DNA of 64,000 nucleotides from CAMDPA01 sp963825625. Its GTDB lineage: Bacteria; Pseudomonadota; Alphaproteobacteria; Rhizobiales; Hyphomicrobiaceae. The translations under genes and the position numbers were made by a program. The DNA is taken from positions 248,001-312,000 of the forward strand of contig CAWGUF010000016.1 in assembly GCA_963825625.1 (NCBI GenBank). The letters are read 5' to 3'. Below the pieces are notes generated by a model. It saw only the letters and a list, made by a program, of their open reading frames with translations. It was not told the origin of the DNA and did no database searches. This document shows positions 17,753 to 27,575 of the stretch, in pieces; position 1 is the first letter of the stretch; each line of letters begins with the position of its first letter.

Positions 17753-18685
17753 ATGATCTCGCCTTCACCTAAGACACCCTCGGGCCCGCCCGGATCGGCC
17801 GACTATGGTCTGCTGATCGCGCTGGGCGCGATCTGGGGCATGAGCTTTCTGTTCATCAAGCTGGCCGTGGCGACCATCCCGGCGCTGCCGATGACGACCC
17901 TCAGGCTCGTTCTGACCGTAGGTCTGATGGTCGGTTTGATGCTGTGGATGGGGCACCGGCTGCCGGCTTGGGGACGGATCTGGCTGTTCGTGTTCCTGTC
18001 GGCGGTGTTCGGGAACGTTCTGCCGTTCCTGATGATTGCCTGGGGCCAGGAGAAGGTGGATGCGGGGTTGGGGGCGATCCTGATGTCGCCGAGCCCGTTG
18101 ATCGCGGCGGCGCTGGCGCACGTCTTCACCAGCGATGAAAAGCTGAACCGCTGGAAGCTGATGGGGATTGGGCTCGGTATTCTCGGGGTCGCGGTGCTGA
18201 TGGGCCTCGATAAAGTGTCGCAGATCGGGGACGAGGGGATTCGGCAGCTCGCCATCGTGACGGCGGGGGCGGGCTATGCGATCAACAGCGTGGCCAATCG
18301 CGGTCTGACGGGTGGATCTGCCGTAGGTAATATTACGGCTGTGATGATCGTGTCGCTGGCACTGCTGCTGCCGTTCGTGCTCGCCTCTCCGGAGGTCTGG
18401 AGCTTTCAGCCCAGCACGACGTCGATATTGTCGGTGGTTGCCATTGCCGTGCTGTCTACAGCGATCGGAACGTTGATGATGCTCGAGATTGTGCGCCGGC
18501 AAGGGGCGGCTTTTACCGCGCAGGTCAATTTTCTGGTGCCCTTATTTGGTGTTCTGTGGGGGGTGTTGTTCCTGGCAGAGGAGCCGACGCTGAGGTCGCT
18601 CCTGGGGCTTATGCTGATCCTGGGGGGCGTGGCAGTGGCGCGCAGAGGGTCGGGGTTGCGACCGGCCGGTGCAGGCAGGGTGTGA
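17753..18685 (+). CDS. DMT family transporter (EamA domains)
   Basis: Inner-membrane permease of 310 residues with ten hydrophobic helices in two EamA repeats. The first repeat opens with LGAIWGMSFLFIKLAV, the second ends with LLGLMLILGGVAVARR, the usual EamA signatures. Members export amino acids, metabolites or drugs; the cargo cannot be inferred here. Monocistronic as far as can be seen. Confidence 0.87.
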   Translation: MISPSPKTPSGPPGSADYGLLIALGAIWGMSFLFIKLAVATIPALPMTTLRLVLTVGLMVGLMLWMGHRLPAWGRIWLFVFLSAVFGNVLPFLMIAWGQEKVDAGLGAILMSPSPLIAAALAHVFTSDEKLNRWKLMGIGLGILGVAVLMGLDKVSQIGDEGIRQLAIVTAGAGYAINSVANRGLTGGSAVGNITAVMIVSLALLLPFVLASPEVWSFQPSTTSILSVVAIAVLSTAIGTLMMLEIVRRQGAAFTAQVNFLVPLFGVLWGVLFLAEEPTLRSLLGLMLILGGVAVARRGSGLRPAGAGRV

Positions 18686-18911
18686 CAGCTTGACCGGGCG
18701 TAGCGTGCGACGTGCGGCGTTCGGAGCCATTCGCGTTGGTTGAAGGGCTGGCCGCAGCGTGTTAGGAGCAGCGCTGCTCAAGCAGTGGGGGCGGGCTCGC
18801 GAGGGGTCCTGGCGCGCCGGTGCTACTGCTGTGTGCTTTGAGCGCCCGTGTCCTGCGGGTGTTTCCAGCTCTGCCCGATTTTGACCCGACAGCCGCACGA
18901 GGGCGTTCGAC

Positions 18912-19475
18912 GTGGCGACCGAAGAACCGATCATGTCCAGTGTAGCTGGCCGTTACGCGTCAGCGCTTTTCGATCTATCCAGCGAGCAAGGCCAAGTTGC
19001 CGACGTGGAGCGGCAACTGATCCGCTTCCAGGAACTGGTGGACGGCAGCGCTGACCTGAAGCGGCTGGTGCGCAGTCCCGTATTCTCCGCAGATGACCAG
19101 GCCAAAGCTATCGGCGCCGTGCTGGATAAGGCCGGGATCGGAGGGCTGGGTGGCAATTTCCTGCGGCTCGCGGCCAAGAACCGTAGACTGTTTGCGGTCG
19201 AGGATATGATCAAGGGGTTCCGTGCACTGGCGGCGCGTGCCCGGGGCGAGGTGCAAGCGGAGGTGACGTCGGCCTTTGCGCTCTCGGATGAACAGATCAC
19301 TGCACTGAAGGATGCCTTGCGTGGCTCCATCGGTGGTAAGGACGTACAACTCGACGTTCGCGTCGATCCCGCACTGCTCGGTGGCTTGATCGTCAAGTTG
19401 GGCAGCCGGATGGTCGATTCTTCTCTCAGAACAAAACTCGCTACGCTCAAAACACGCATGAAAGAGGTCCGCTGA
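18912..19475 (+). CDS. atpH: F1F0 ATP synthase delta subunit
   Basis: Stalk subunit (187 residues) that joins F1 to the F0 b subunits. The N-terminal helical bundle (VAGRYASALFDLSSEQG) and the C-terminal signature DPALLGGLIVKLGSRMVDSS are clear. The frame starts with GTG at 18912; an ATG at 18933 gives a product shorter by seven residues and is also possible. First gene of the F1 operon; its stop overlaps the atpA start (TGATG at 19473-19477), so translation is coupled. F0 genes are not in the window, which is the usual alphaproteobacterial split. Confidence 0.95.
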   Translation: MATEEPIMSSVAGRYASALFDLSSEQGQVADVERQLIRFQELVDGSADLKRLVRSPVFSADDQAKAIGAVLDKAGIGGLGGNFLRLAAKNRRLFAVEDMIKGFRALAARARGEVQAEVTSAFALSDEQITALKDALRGSIGGKDVQLDVRVDPALLGGLIVKLGSRMVDSSLRTKLATLKTRMKEVR

Positions 19476-21007
19476 TGGATATCCGCGCCGCAGAGATCTC
19501 CTCGATCCTGAAGGAGCAGATCAAGAATTTCGGTCAGGAAGCCGAGGTTTCCGAGATCGGTCAGGTGCTGTCGGTCGGCGACGGCATCGCTCGCGTCTAT
19601 GGTCTGGACAAGGTTCAGGCCGGCGAGATGGTGGAATTTCCCGGCGGCATCCGCGGCATGGCGCTCAACCTTGAATCGGACAATGTCGGCGTGGTGATCT
19701 TCGGCGATGATCGCTCGATCAAGGAAGGCGACACCGTCAAGCGGACGGGCGCGATCGTGGAGGTTCCGGTCGGCAAGGGACTGCTTGGCCGCGTGGTCGA
19801 TGGTCTCGGCAATCCGATCGACGGCAAGGGGCCGATCAAGGGCGACAAGCAGATGCGGGTCGACGTCAAGGCGCCGGGCATCCTGCCGCGCAAGTCGGTG
19901 CACGAGCCGATGGCGACGGGCTTGAAGGCGGTCGATGCGCTGATCCCGGTGGGGCGCGGTCAGCGCGAGCTCATCATCGGCGACCGGCAAACCGGCAAGA
20001 CTGCCATTATTCTCGACACCTTCCTCAACCAGAAGCCGCTCAATCAGGGTAACGACGAGAAGGCCAAGCTCTACTGCGTCTATGTCGCGGTGGGCCAGAA
20101 GCGCTCGACCGTGGCGCAATTTGTGAAGGTGCTGGAAGAGCGCGGCGCGCTGGACTATTCGGTGGTGGTTGCCGCAACCGCCTCCGATCCCGCACCGATG
20201 CAGTATTTGGCGCCGTTCACCGGCTGCGCGATCGGCGAATTCTTCCGCGACAACGGTATGCACGCCGTGATCGCCTACGACGACCTGTCCAAGCAGGCCG
20301 TCGCGTATCGCCAGATGTCGCTGCTGCTGCGGCGGCCGCCGGGGCGCGAAGCTTATCCGGGCGACGTTTTCTACCTGCACTCGCGGTTGCTGGAGCGTGC
20401 GGCCAAGCTCAACGATGAACACGGCTCGGGCTCGCTGACCGCGCTGCCGGTGATCGAGACGCAGGCCAACGATGTGTCGGCCTACATTCCGACCAACGTG
20501 ATCTCGATCACGGACGGCCAGATCTTCCTGGAAACGGACCTGTTCTACCAGGGCATCCGGCCGGCCGTTAACGTCGGCCTGTCGGTGTCGCGGGTGGGAT
20601 CGTCGGCGCAGACCAAGGCGATGAAGTCGGTGGCCGGCAAAATCAAGGGCGAGCTGGCGCAGTATCGCGAGATGGCGGCGTTCGCCCAGTTCGGTTCCGA
20701 TCTGGACGCAGCGACGCAGCGCATGCTGGCGCGCGGCGCGCGGCTGACGGAACTGCTCAAGCAGCCCCAGTTCTCGCCATTGAAGATGGAAGAGCAGGTG
20801 TGCGTGATTTTTGCGGGCACGCGCGGGTATCTGGATCGTTTGCCGGTCAGTGCGATCGGACGTTACGAGCAGGAATTGCTGCGGACGTTGCGCGACCAGC
20901 ATGCCGGGATCCTGCAGGCAATCGAATTGTCGAAGGAGCTGAAGCCGGACGTCGAAAAGCAGCTTGTCGAGGCACTCGACAAGTTCACCGCGGCATTTGC
21001 GGCCTAG
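19475..21007 (+). CDS. atpA: F1F0 ATP synthase alpha subunit
   Basis: Non-catalytic nucleotide-binding subunit of F1, 510 residues, full length. It has the beta-barrel N-terminal domain, the P-loop GDRQTGKTA (about residues 169-177), the alpha-subunit signature around PAVNVGLSVSRVGSSAQ and the helical C-terminal domain. Intact throughout, unlike its partner atpD. Confidence 0.97.
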   Translation: MDIRAAEISSILKEQIKNFGQEAEVSEIGQVLSVGDGIARVYGLDKVQAGEMVEFPGGIRGMALNLESDNVGVVIFGDDRSIKEGDTVKRTGAIVEVPVGKGLLGRVVDGLGNPIDGKGPIKGDKQMRVDVKAPGILPRKSVHEPMATGLKAVDALIPVGRGQRELIIGDRQTGKTAIILDTFLNQKPLNQGNDEKAKLYCVYVAVGQKRSTVAQFVKVLEERGALDYSVVVAATASDPAPMQYLAPFTGCAIGEFFRDNGMHAVIAYDDLSKQAVAYRQMSLLLRRPPGREAYPGDVFYLHSRLLERAAKLNDEHGSGSLTALPVIETQANDVSAYIPTNVISITDGQIFLETDLFYQGIRPAVNVGLSVSRVGSSAQTKAMKSVAGKIKGELAQYREMAAFAQFGSDLDAATQRMLARGARLTELLKQPQFSPLKMEEQVCVIFAGTRGYLDRLPVSAIGRYEQELLRTLRDQHAGILQAIELSKELKPDVEKQLVEALDKFTAAFAA

Positions 21008-21085
21008 GCAGGAGGCCGGCGGGGCGTAAGGCCAAATAGGGTGTGAGACGAGCCGAGATCTATTCCACGCAGGATGTGACGTGAA

Positions 21086-21976
21086 ATGGCTTCTTTGAAA
21101 GACATGCGCAACCGCATCGCCTCGGTGAAGGCGACGCGGAAAATTACCAAGGCCATGCAGATGGTGGCGGCTGCCAAGCTGCGCCGGGCACAGGACGCCG
21201 CATCGGCTGCCCGGCCGTATGCCGAGCGCATGGATCGCATGCTCGGCTCTATCGCATCCAAGGTCGGGCAGCAGGATGGCACGTCTCCGCTGCTGGTCGG
21301 TACCGGCAAGGATCAGGTCCATCTGCTGGTCGTGATGACGGCCGAGCGCGGATTGTGCGGCGGCTTCAACGCCAACATCGCCAAACTGGCTCGACTGGAC
21401 GCGCATCGCCTTCTGCGCGATGGGAAGACCGTCAAGATCGTCACCGTGGGGCGTAAGGGGGGGGACAACCTGCGCCGCGACCTGAACCGGAACATCGTCG
21501 AGAGAATCGACTTCAAATCGGTGCGGCAGGTCGGCTTCGAGCAGGCCGGTCAGGTGGCCAAGCTGGTCATGGATATGTTCGAGGCCGGTGAATTCGACGT
21601 CTGCAAGATCTACTTCTCTGAGTTCAGGAGCGTGATCGCGCAGGTGCCGACCGGGCTGCAATTGATCCCCGCACGGGTGCCGGAAGCAGGGGACGACGCA
21701 GTCGTTCAAGGTGGCGTGCAGGCGACGCAAGAATACGAGCCGTCGGAGGAGGAGATCCTGGACGAGCTGCTTGTGCGCAATATCGGTACCCAGATTTTTC
21801 GCGGTCTGCTGGAGAATTCCGCGTCCGAGCAGGGCGCACGCATGAGTGCGATGGACAATGCGACGCGCAACGCCGGTGATATGATCGACAAGCTGACGAT
21901 CCAGTACAATCGGACCCGTCAGGCACAGATCACGAAGGAGCTGATCGAGATCATCTCCGGGGCGGAGGCGGTCTAG
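21086..21976 (+). CDS. atpG: F1F0 ATP synthase gamma subunit
   Basis: Central rotor shaft of F1, 296 residues. Starts with the conserved MASLKDMRNRIASVKATRKI and ends with the family signature ATRNAGDMIDKLTIQYNRTRQ near the C terminus, the long antiparallel coiled coil at both ends. Third gene of the operon. Confidence 0.96.
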   Translation: MASLKDMRNRIASVKATRKITKAMQMVAAAKLRRAQDAASAARPYAERMDRMLGSIASKVGQQDGTSPLLVGTGKDQVHLLVVMTAERGLCGGFNANIAKLARLDAHRLLRDGKTVKIVTVGRKGGDNLRRDLNRNIVERIDFKSVRQVGFEQAGQVAKLVMDMFEAGEFDVCKIYFSEFRSVIAQVPTGLQLIPARVPEAGDDAVVQGGVQATQEYEPSEEEILDELLVRNIGTQIFRGLLENSASEQGARMSAMDNATRNAGDMIDKLTIQYNRTRQAQITKELIEIISGAEAV

Positions 21977-22107
21977 GGGGAACGGTTGGTTTGCAGGCCA
22001 GGTCGATTGGCGCGCGGATGCGGCGCCTGTGAAGGAAACGGGTAGCGGAATTGTTGGGTCGCGCTTCGCTTGATCCAACCGACGAAAGCAAGAACGAGGC
22101 AGGCAAC

Positions 22108-23566
22108 ATGGCAACGGCAGCAGTGGCAACAGGCAGCAACAAGGTTGGGCGTATCCGTCAGGTGACGGGCGCCGTCGTGGACGTGCAGTTCGAGGGGCAC
22201 CTGCCTGAGATTTTGAACTCACTGGAGACGAGCAACCAAGGCAACCGGCTGGTGCTCGAGGTGGCGCAGCATCTGGGTGAGTTCGACGGTGCGCACCATC
22301 GCCATGGACTCCACGGAGGGCCTGGTGCGTGGCCAGGAGGTCACCGACACCGGCAATCCGATCGCCGTGCCGGTCGGTGAAGAGACGCTCGGTCGCATCA
22401 TCAACGTGATCGGGGAGCCGGTCGATGAGGCGGGCCCCGTGAATACGCCAACGCGGCGCGCAATTCATCAGCCGGCCCCGACGTTCGCGGAACAGGCGAC
22501 GGAATCGGAGATCCTGGTCACGGGGATCAAGGTGGTGGATCTGCTGGCGCCTTACGCCAAAGGCGGCAAGATCGGCCTGTTCGGTGGCGCCGGCGTCGGT
22601 AAGACGGTTCTCATCATGGAGCTGATCAACAACGTCGCGAAGGCGCACGGCGGATATTCGGTGTTCGCTGGCGTGGGCGAGCGGACACGTGAGGGCAACG
22701 ACCTCTACCACGAGATGATCAACTCGAACGTGAACGTCGATCCGAGGAAGAACAACGGATCGACAAAGGGCTCCAAGTGCGCGCTGGTGTACGGCCAGAT
22801 GAACGAGCCGCCGGGTGCGCGCATGCGCGTTGCGCTTGCTGGCCTGACGGTTGCCGAGGACTTCCGCGACAAGGGACAGGACGTGCTGTTCTTCGTCGAC
22901 AACATCTTCCGCTTTACGCAGGCGGGCTCGGAGGTGTCGGCGCTGCTGGGACGTATTCCCTCCGCGGTCGGCTATCAGCCTACGCTGGCTACCGACATGG
23001 GCGCGCTGCAGGAACGCATCACCACCACGCAGAAGGGGTCGATTACCTCGGTGCAGGCGATTTACGTGCCGGCAGACGATCTTACCGACCCGGCGCCGGC
23101 GACATCGTTCGCCCACTTGGATGCCACCACGGTGCTGTCGCGTTCGATCGCGGAAAAGGGTATTTATCCGGCGGTCGATCCGCTGGATTCGACATCTCGT
23201 ATTCTGGAGCCCCGTGTCGTCGGCGAGGAGCACTACGCGATTGCCCGTCAGGTCCAATCAATTCTGCAGCGCTACAAGTCGCTGCAGGACATCATCGCCA
23301 TTCTCGGCATGGATGAGCTGTCGGAAGAGGACAAGATGACGGTGGCGCGTGCGCGTAAGATCGAGCGCTTCCTGTCACAACCCTTCCACGTGGCGGAGGT
23401 GTTCACTGGCGCTCCTGGCAAGCTGGTGGATATCAAGGACACCATCAAGGGCTTCAAGGGCTTGTGCAACGGCGATTACGACCATCTTCCTGAGCAGGCC
23501 TTCTATATGGTCGGCACGATCGAGGAAGCGATGGAGAAGGCTGAAAAGTTGGCCGAAGAGGCATAA
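22108..23566 (+). CDS. atpD: F1F0 ATP synthase beta subunit, frame broken by one extra base
   Basis: Catalytic subunit of F1. The N terminus (KVGRIRQVTGAVVDVQFEG, start ATG 22108) and the rest (Walker A GGAGVGKT, DELSEEDK near the C terminus) are in different frames. The break is at 22282-22283: after HLGE the expected STVRTIAMDSTEG resumes if one of two T residues is removed. Without it the protein is 485 residues, the normal length. All catalytic motifs are intact downstream. Because this subunit is central to energy metabolism and other genes here show the same kind of extra base, a sequencing error is far likelier than a true mutation. Confidence 0.93.
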
Positions 23567-23648
23567 GGCCCTGCCCAAGGCAGGCTGGGAGGACTAACCC
23601 GCGAAGCAGCGATGCGGTCATGGCTGCGTTGCCCAACGGAGCGATCAG

Positions 23649-23915
23649 ATGAGCGAGAATGGCGGTGCTGGCGGCGGGGAGTTCGGGTCTTGCTGTGGCG
23701 AGCTCCACGAGGCGCTGACCAGCCGGGACTTCGATCCCCTCATTACGGTGGGTGAGGATGGTGTGCTGTATATGTCGGTCGGTCTGGTGGAAACAGGCGA
23801 TGACGGGGGCAGTATCGTCGACCACCCCGTTTTTTTCTGTCCGTTCTGCGGCACTCGGTTGCAGACGCCAGAAGAGGTGTACGAGAAGGCCGGTGAAGGC
23901 GACGACGAAACCTGA
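23649..23915 (+). CDS. small zinc-ribbon-like protein inside the atp operon
   Basis: 88-residue acidic protein, not a known ATP synthase subunit. The C-terminal half has a short metal-binding-like motif FCPFCGTRLQTPEE (CxxC), and a second Cys pair lies near the N terminus (GSCCGEL). It sits on the coding strand in the 463 bases between atpD and atpC, in the operon direction. The codon pattern looks coding, and the antisense alternative is a shadow of atpC. A role in regulation or assembly is only a guess. Confidence 0.6.
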   Translation: MSENGGAGGGEFGSCCGELHEALTSRDFDPLITVGEDGVLYMSVGLVETGDDGGSIVDHPVFFCPFCGTRLQTPEEVYEKAGEGDDET

Positions 23916-24029
23916 GGGTTGCAGGAGGCTCGGGCGGGATGGTCGAGCCAGTAGAGCCGGACGAGCTGACAGTGTGACGCCAGGGGCATGCTTGTCTGCC
24001 TGCGTCGGTATATCGGAGCACGAGACGAG

Positions 24030-24428
24030 ATGGCGACGTTCAAGTTCGAGCTGGTAAGCCCCGAGCGCATCCTGATCTCGGAGGACGTGGAGCAGGTCGT
24101 GGTTCCGGGCAGTGACGGGGATTTTGCGGTGCTACCCGGGCATGCTCCGGTGATCTCCACGATCCGTCCCGGCGTGCTCGACGTGACAGGTCCAGGCGGG
24201 CACAGGCAACTTTTGGTCAAGGGTGGATTTGCCGAGGTCGATCCGCAACGGCTGACCGTGCTGGCCGAGCGGGCCTATGATGTGGCGGAGTTGAAGCCGG
24301 ATCGCCTCGCGGCCGAACTGCAGGCGGCTGAGGCCGAACTGGCCGAAGCGGGTGATGACGCGGCCAGACTGCGCGCTCATACGCTGCTGGACTGCTTGAG
24401 GAGCCTGCAGAGCGGCCGGGCGCATTGA
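24030..24428 (+). CDS. atpC: F1F0 ATP synthase epsilon subunit
   Basis: 132 residues from the ATG at 24030. The N-terminal beta-sandwich (FELVSPERILISEDVEQVVV, GSDGDFAVLPGHAPVIS) is typical; the helical C-terminal domain that inhibits ATP hydrolysis follows. The frame is open further upstream, but the start chosen matches the family. Last gene of the operon. Confidence 0.95.
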   Translation: MATFKFELVSPERILISEDVEQVVVPGSDGDFAVLPGHAPVISTIRPGVLDVTGPGGHRQLLVKGGFAEVDPQRLTVLAERAYDVAELKPDRLAAELQAAEAELAEAGDDAARLRAHTLLDCLRSLQSGRAH

Positions 24429-24499
24429 ATTTCGCGCGTAAGCCTGGAGCGCTCTCGACTGTCACGGGCCTGTGCGTGGCCTCATGCACGCCACGTGCG

Positions 24500-24721
24500 T
24501 TATGGTAGAACCGTCTGCAGCTTCGGCGCGAGCAGCGTAGGGGTGCCGGTAATGCTGCAGCGGTGCTCTGCCGCAAATGGCGGGGTGGTGTCATTCTCGA
24601 TGAGATAATGCGCGTATGGTTTCAGCCGGCCCTGGTCGGTTATGACATCTGCTTGGGCTGCTGCTCCTGATAGCGTTAGCGTGATGGCTCCTATGAGCGC
24701 GTATCGATTGGCGAAGGTCAT
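24500..24721 (-). CDS. small secreted protein
   Basis: 73 residues: a clean signal peptide (LIGAITLTLSGAAAQADV, cleavage after AQA) and a 49-residue mature part with one Cys and the string KPYAHYLIENDTTPPFAAE. A strong AGGAG lies eight bases before the ATG, which supports translation. Family not recognised. Convergent with atpC. Confidence 0.6.
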   Translation of the reverse strand: MTFANRYALIGAITLTLSGAAAQADVITDQGRLKPYAHYLIENDTTPPFAAEHRCSITGTPTLLAPKLQTVLP

Positions 24722-25153
24722 GGTTGTCTCCTGCGCTGCTGATTGCAGGCCACACCAGATGGCGCATTGATCCAGGATGGTGCGTTAACCGTACATTGTG
24801 CGGGGCGCGATCACGTGCCATGCAAAAAGGCTTGAGGGTGGTGTGACCGGATCGATGGACAAGGTCCGATTGTCGCGATGCAGAAGCCGGTTGGCGCTCG
24901 TTCGTCTCAGTCTGACCGCCGCACATTGCTGGGCTGTTTTTCCAGGCTGGCAACTAAACGTGCTGAAATACGGCTCACAGGGGCGTTAAGTCACTGCACA
25001 AAGGGGCGGGTAGCACTTATCTTCATTGTGGTGGACACAACGACGTTGTAGTCGACTTAAGGGAGGGAGGGTCCGGTCCGGGCGAGGATCGGGGCATTCC
25101 GGGAATGGTGGTTGCGTTGGGCCAATCCAGGCCTTCGCGCAGAAGTCGTAGGT
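24722..25153. other. intergenic region upstream of dxs
   Basis: 432 bases without a coding region. It separates two divergent genes (the small secreted protein and dxs) and should hold both promoters. I see no clear riboswitch, terminator or consensus promoter. A purine-rich GGGAGGGAGGG lies about 80-90 bases before dxs. Confidence 0.45.
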
Positions 25154-27082
25154 ATGAATGTGAACGCTCACAGCAAGACGCCGCTGCTCGATCAGGTCAA
25201 GACGCCAGCCGATCTGCGCCGTCTCGATGAGAAAAGCCTGCCCCAGCTTGCGGCCGAACTCCGGCAGGAGACAGTCGATGCGGTGTCCGTTACCGGCGGG
25301 CATCTGGGTGCCGGACTGGGTGTCGTCGAGTTGACGGTGGCCTTGCACTGGGTGTTCGATACGCCGCGCGACCGGCTGATCTGGGATGTCGGACATCAGG
25401 CTTATCCCCACAAGATCTTGACGGGCCGGCGCGATCGCATTCGCACGTTGCGGCAGGCTGGCGGGTTGTCAGGCTTCACCAAGCGGTCGGAGAGCGAGTT
25501 CGATCCGTTCGGCGCCGCGCATTCGTCGACCTCGATTTCCGCCGGGCTGGGCATGGCGGTGGCCCGCGATCTGGAGGGGCGTGACAACAACGTCGTCTGC
25601 GTGATCGGTGACGGCGCGATGAGCGCGGGCATGGCCTATGAGGCCATGAACAACGCAGGAGCGCGCAACGAGCGCCTGATCGTTATTCTCAACGACAACG
25701 ATATGTCGATTGCGCCGCCGACAGGCGCGTTGTCTCATTACCTGGCTCGGATCAGCTCGAGCGGTACCTACCTGCACATCCGGGAGGTCGGTAAACAGCT
25801 TGCCAAGCGATTGCCCAAGAGCTGGGAGCGTCGGGCTGCGCGTGTGGAGGAATACACGCGGACGGCGTGGACCGGGGGCTCTTTGTTCGAGGAGCTCGGC
25901 TTCTACTATGTTGGGCCGATCGACGGGCACGATCTCAATGTTTTGTTGCCGGTTCTGAAGAACGTTCGCGACGCCCGCCAGGGACCGATCCTGGTGCATG
26001 TCGCGACCAAGAAGGGCAAAGGTTATCCGCCAGCGGAAAGCTCAGCCGACAAGTATCATGGCGTGAACCGCTTCAACGTCATTACCGGCGATCAGGTCAA
26101 GGCAAAAGCCAATGCGCCCAGCTATACGCGGGTGTTCGCGAACAGCCTGATCGGCGAGGCGCGCAAGGACGACAAGATCGTGGCGGTCACTGCCGCGATG
26201 CCATCAGGCACAGGACTGGATCTGTTCGGCAAGGAATTTCCCGAGCGGACGTTCGACGTAGGTATTGCCGAGCAGCATGCGGTCACGTTCGCGGCGGGGC
26301 TGGCCACCGAAGGCTTCAAGCCGTTCTGTGCCATATATTCCACATTCCTGCAGCGCGCTTTCGACCAGGTTGTGCACGACGTTGCGATCCAGCGGCTGCC
26401 GGTTCGGTTCGCTCTCGACCGTGCCGGCCTGGTGGGGGCAGACGGGCCGACACATGCCGGGTCGTTCGATCTTGCTTATCTGGGTTGTCTGCCGGAGTTC
26501 GTCTTGATGGCGGCGGCGGATGAGGCGGAGTTGATGCACATGGTCGCGACGGCGGTTGCGATCGATGACCGGCCGTCGGCATTCCGGTATCCGCGGGGTG
26601 AGGGTGTCGGGCTCGAGATGCCGGCAGAGGGTGTCCCGCTGGAGATCGGTAAAGGCCGGGTCATTCGCGAGGGATCGAGTATCGCGTTGTTGTCGCTGGG
26701 GACACGGCTTGCGGAGTGCCTGAAGGCGGCGGATCAGCTGGCTGCGATGGGGCTGTCGACAACAGTGGCTGACGCCCGGTTCGCCAAACCGATCGATACG
26801 CGACTGATCGGGGAGCTGGCTGCCAATCACGAGGTCCTGATCAGCGTGGAGGAGGGCTCGACCGGTGGCTTCGGCGCACTGGTGCTGCACCACCTGGCTG
26901 GTGCGGGTGTGCTGGATCGCGGCTTGAAGGTGCGGACGATGACGCTGCCTGATACGTTCATCGATCACAATAAGCCCGAGACCATGTACGCGGAGGCCGG
27001 GCTCGATGCTGGCGGTATCGTGACAGCGGCGTTGTCGGCGCTGGGACGCGAAAGCCTGGGCGTCGATCTCGGCCGCGCCTGA
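25154..27082 (+). CDS. dxs: 1-deoxy-D-xylulose-5-phosphate synthase
   Basis: Thiamine-diphosphate enzyme joining pyruvate and glyceraldehyde 3-phosphate, the entry step of the MEP isoprenoid pathway. 642 residues: TPP motif GDGAMSAGMAYEAMN...NDNDMS in the first third, the transketolase-like central domain around FDVGIAEQHAVTFAAGLA, and the C-terminal domain. Start ATG at 25154; a TTG at 25112 is less likely. The gene stands alone. Confidence 0.96.
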   Translation: MNVNAHSKTPLLDQVKTPADLRRLDEKSLPQLAAELRQETVDAVSVTGGHLGAGLGVVELTVALHWVFDTPRDRLIWDVGHQAYPHKILTGRRDRIRTLRQAGGLSGFTKRSESEFDPFGAAHSSTSISAGLGMAVARDLEGRDNNVVCVIGDGAMSAGMAYEAMNNAGARNERLIVILNDNDMSIAPPTGALSHYLARISSSGTYLHIREVGKQLAKRLPKSWERRAARVEEYTRTAWTGGSLFEELGFYYVGPIDGHDLNVLLPVLKNVRDARQGPILVHVATKKGKGYPPAESSADKYHGVNRFNVITGDQVKAKANAPSYTRVFANSLIGEARKDDKIVAVTAAMPSGTGLDLFGKEFPERTFDVGIAEQHAVTFAAGLATEGFKPFCAIYSTFLQRAFDQVVHDVAIQRLPVRFALDRAGLVGADGPTHAGSFDLAYLGCLPEFVLMAAADEAELMHMVATAVAIDDRPSAFRYPRGEGVGLEMPAEGVPLEIGKGRVIREGSSIALLSLGTRLAECLKAADQLAAMGLSTTVADARFAKPIDTRLIGELAANHEVLISVEEGSTGGFGALVLHHLAGAGVLDRGLKVRTMTLPDTFIDHNKPETMYAEAGLDAGGIVTAALSALGRESLGVDLGRA

Positions 27083-27188
27083 TATCGAGCGGTTCTGGGT
27101 TGGCGTCAAACGCCCTGTCGGTAACGGGCGCGAGAGTTGGGGACTGACTGGCTTCGGCCACGGGTCGCTGGCCTCGCAGTTGGATGCT

Positions 27189-27527
27189 CTACTCGGCGGC
27201 GCGTGGCGGTGGTGCTGTCTCGGCAGCGTCGGCGGCGCGCGTCTGCCAGATCATCTGGATATTGCGCGCATAGATGAGCAGGCCCGTGCCCTGGCCAAGC
27301 ATGAACACCGGGTCGAAGCGATAGATCGCGTAGGCGAACAGCATCGCGCCGCCGGCGAAGCTGAAATACCAAAAGGTTTCAGGCACGATGGAGCGGCGCG
27401 CCTTCTCGCTGGCGATCCATTGCACGATGAAGCGCATTGAAAACATCAATTGCGCCAAGAAGCCGACGGCCAGCCAGATGATCTCTGTGCTGGAGGTGGT
27501 GGCCCACCACATTGCGATCTTGTCCAT
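27189..27527 (-). CDS. lipid-A-disaccharide synthase N-terminal-like (LAB_N) membrane protein
   Basis: 112-residue protein from the ATG at 27527 (an ATG seven codons earlier is possible). Three hydrophobic helices and the conserved segment FSMRFIVQWIASEKARRS and ARNIQMIWQ identify the LAB_N domain, a stand-alone membrane piece normally found with glycosyltransferases that act on lipid A or undecaprenyl-phosphate. It is downstream of, and 48 bases from, the GT2 gene on the same strand, consistent with one operon. Confidence 0.83.
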   Translation of the reverse strand: MDKIAMWWATTSSTEIIWLAVGFLAQLMFSMRFIVQWIASEKARRSIVPETFWYFSFAGGAMLFAYAIYRFDPVFMLGQGTGLLIYARNIQMIWQTRAADAAETAPPPRAAE

Positions 27528-27575
27528 TCCGGTCGGGGCTCCGATCAACGCCGCTCGTGATGACAGCGTTGGGTG

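Noticed and set aside
18953..23257. Very long open frame (1434 residues) on the minus strand across the atp operon
   Set aside because: It is antisense to conserved, correctly read atpH, atpA, atpG and atpD. High-GC codon bias makes such shadow frames, and the composition is rich in Arg and His without any family motif.
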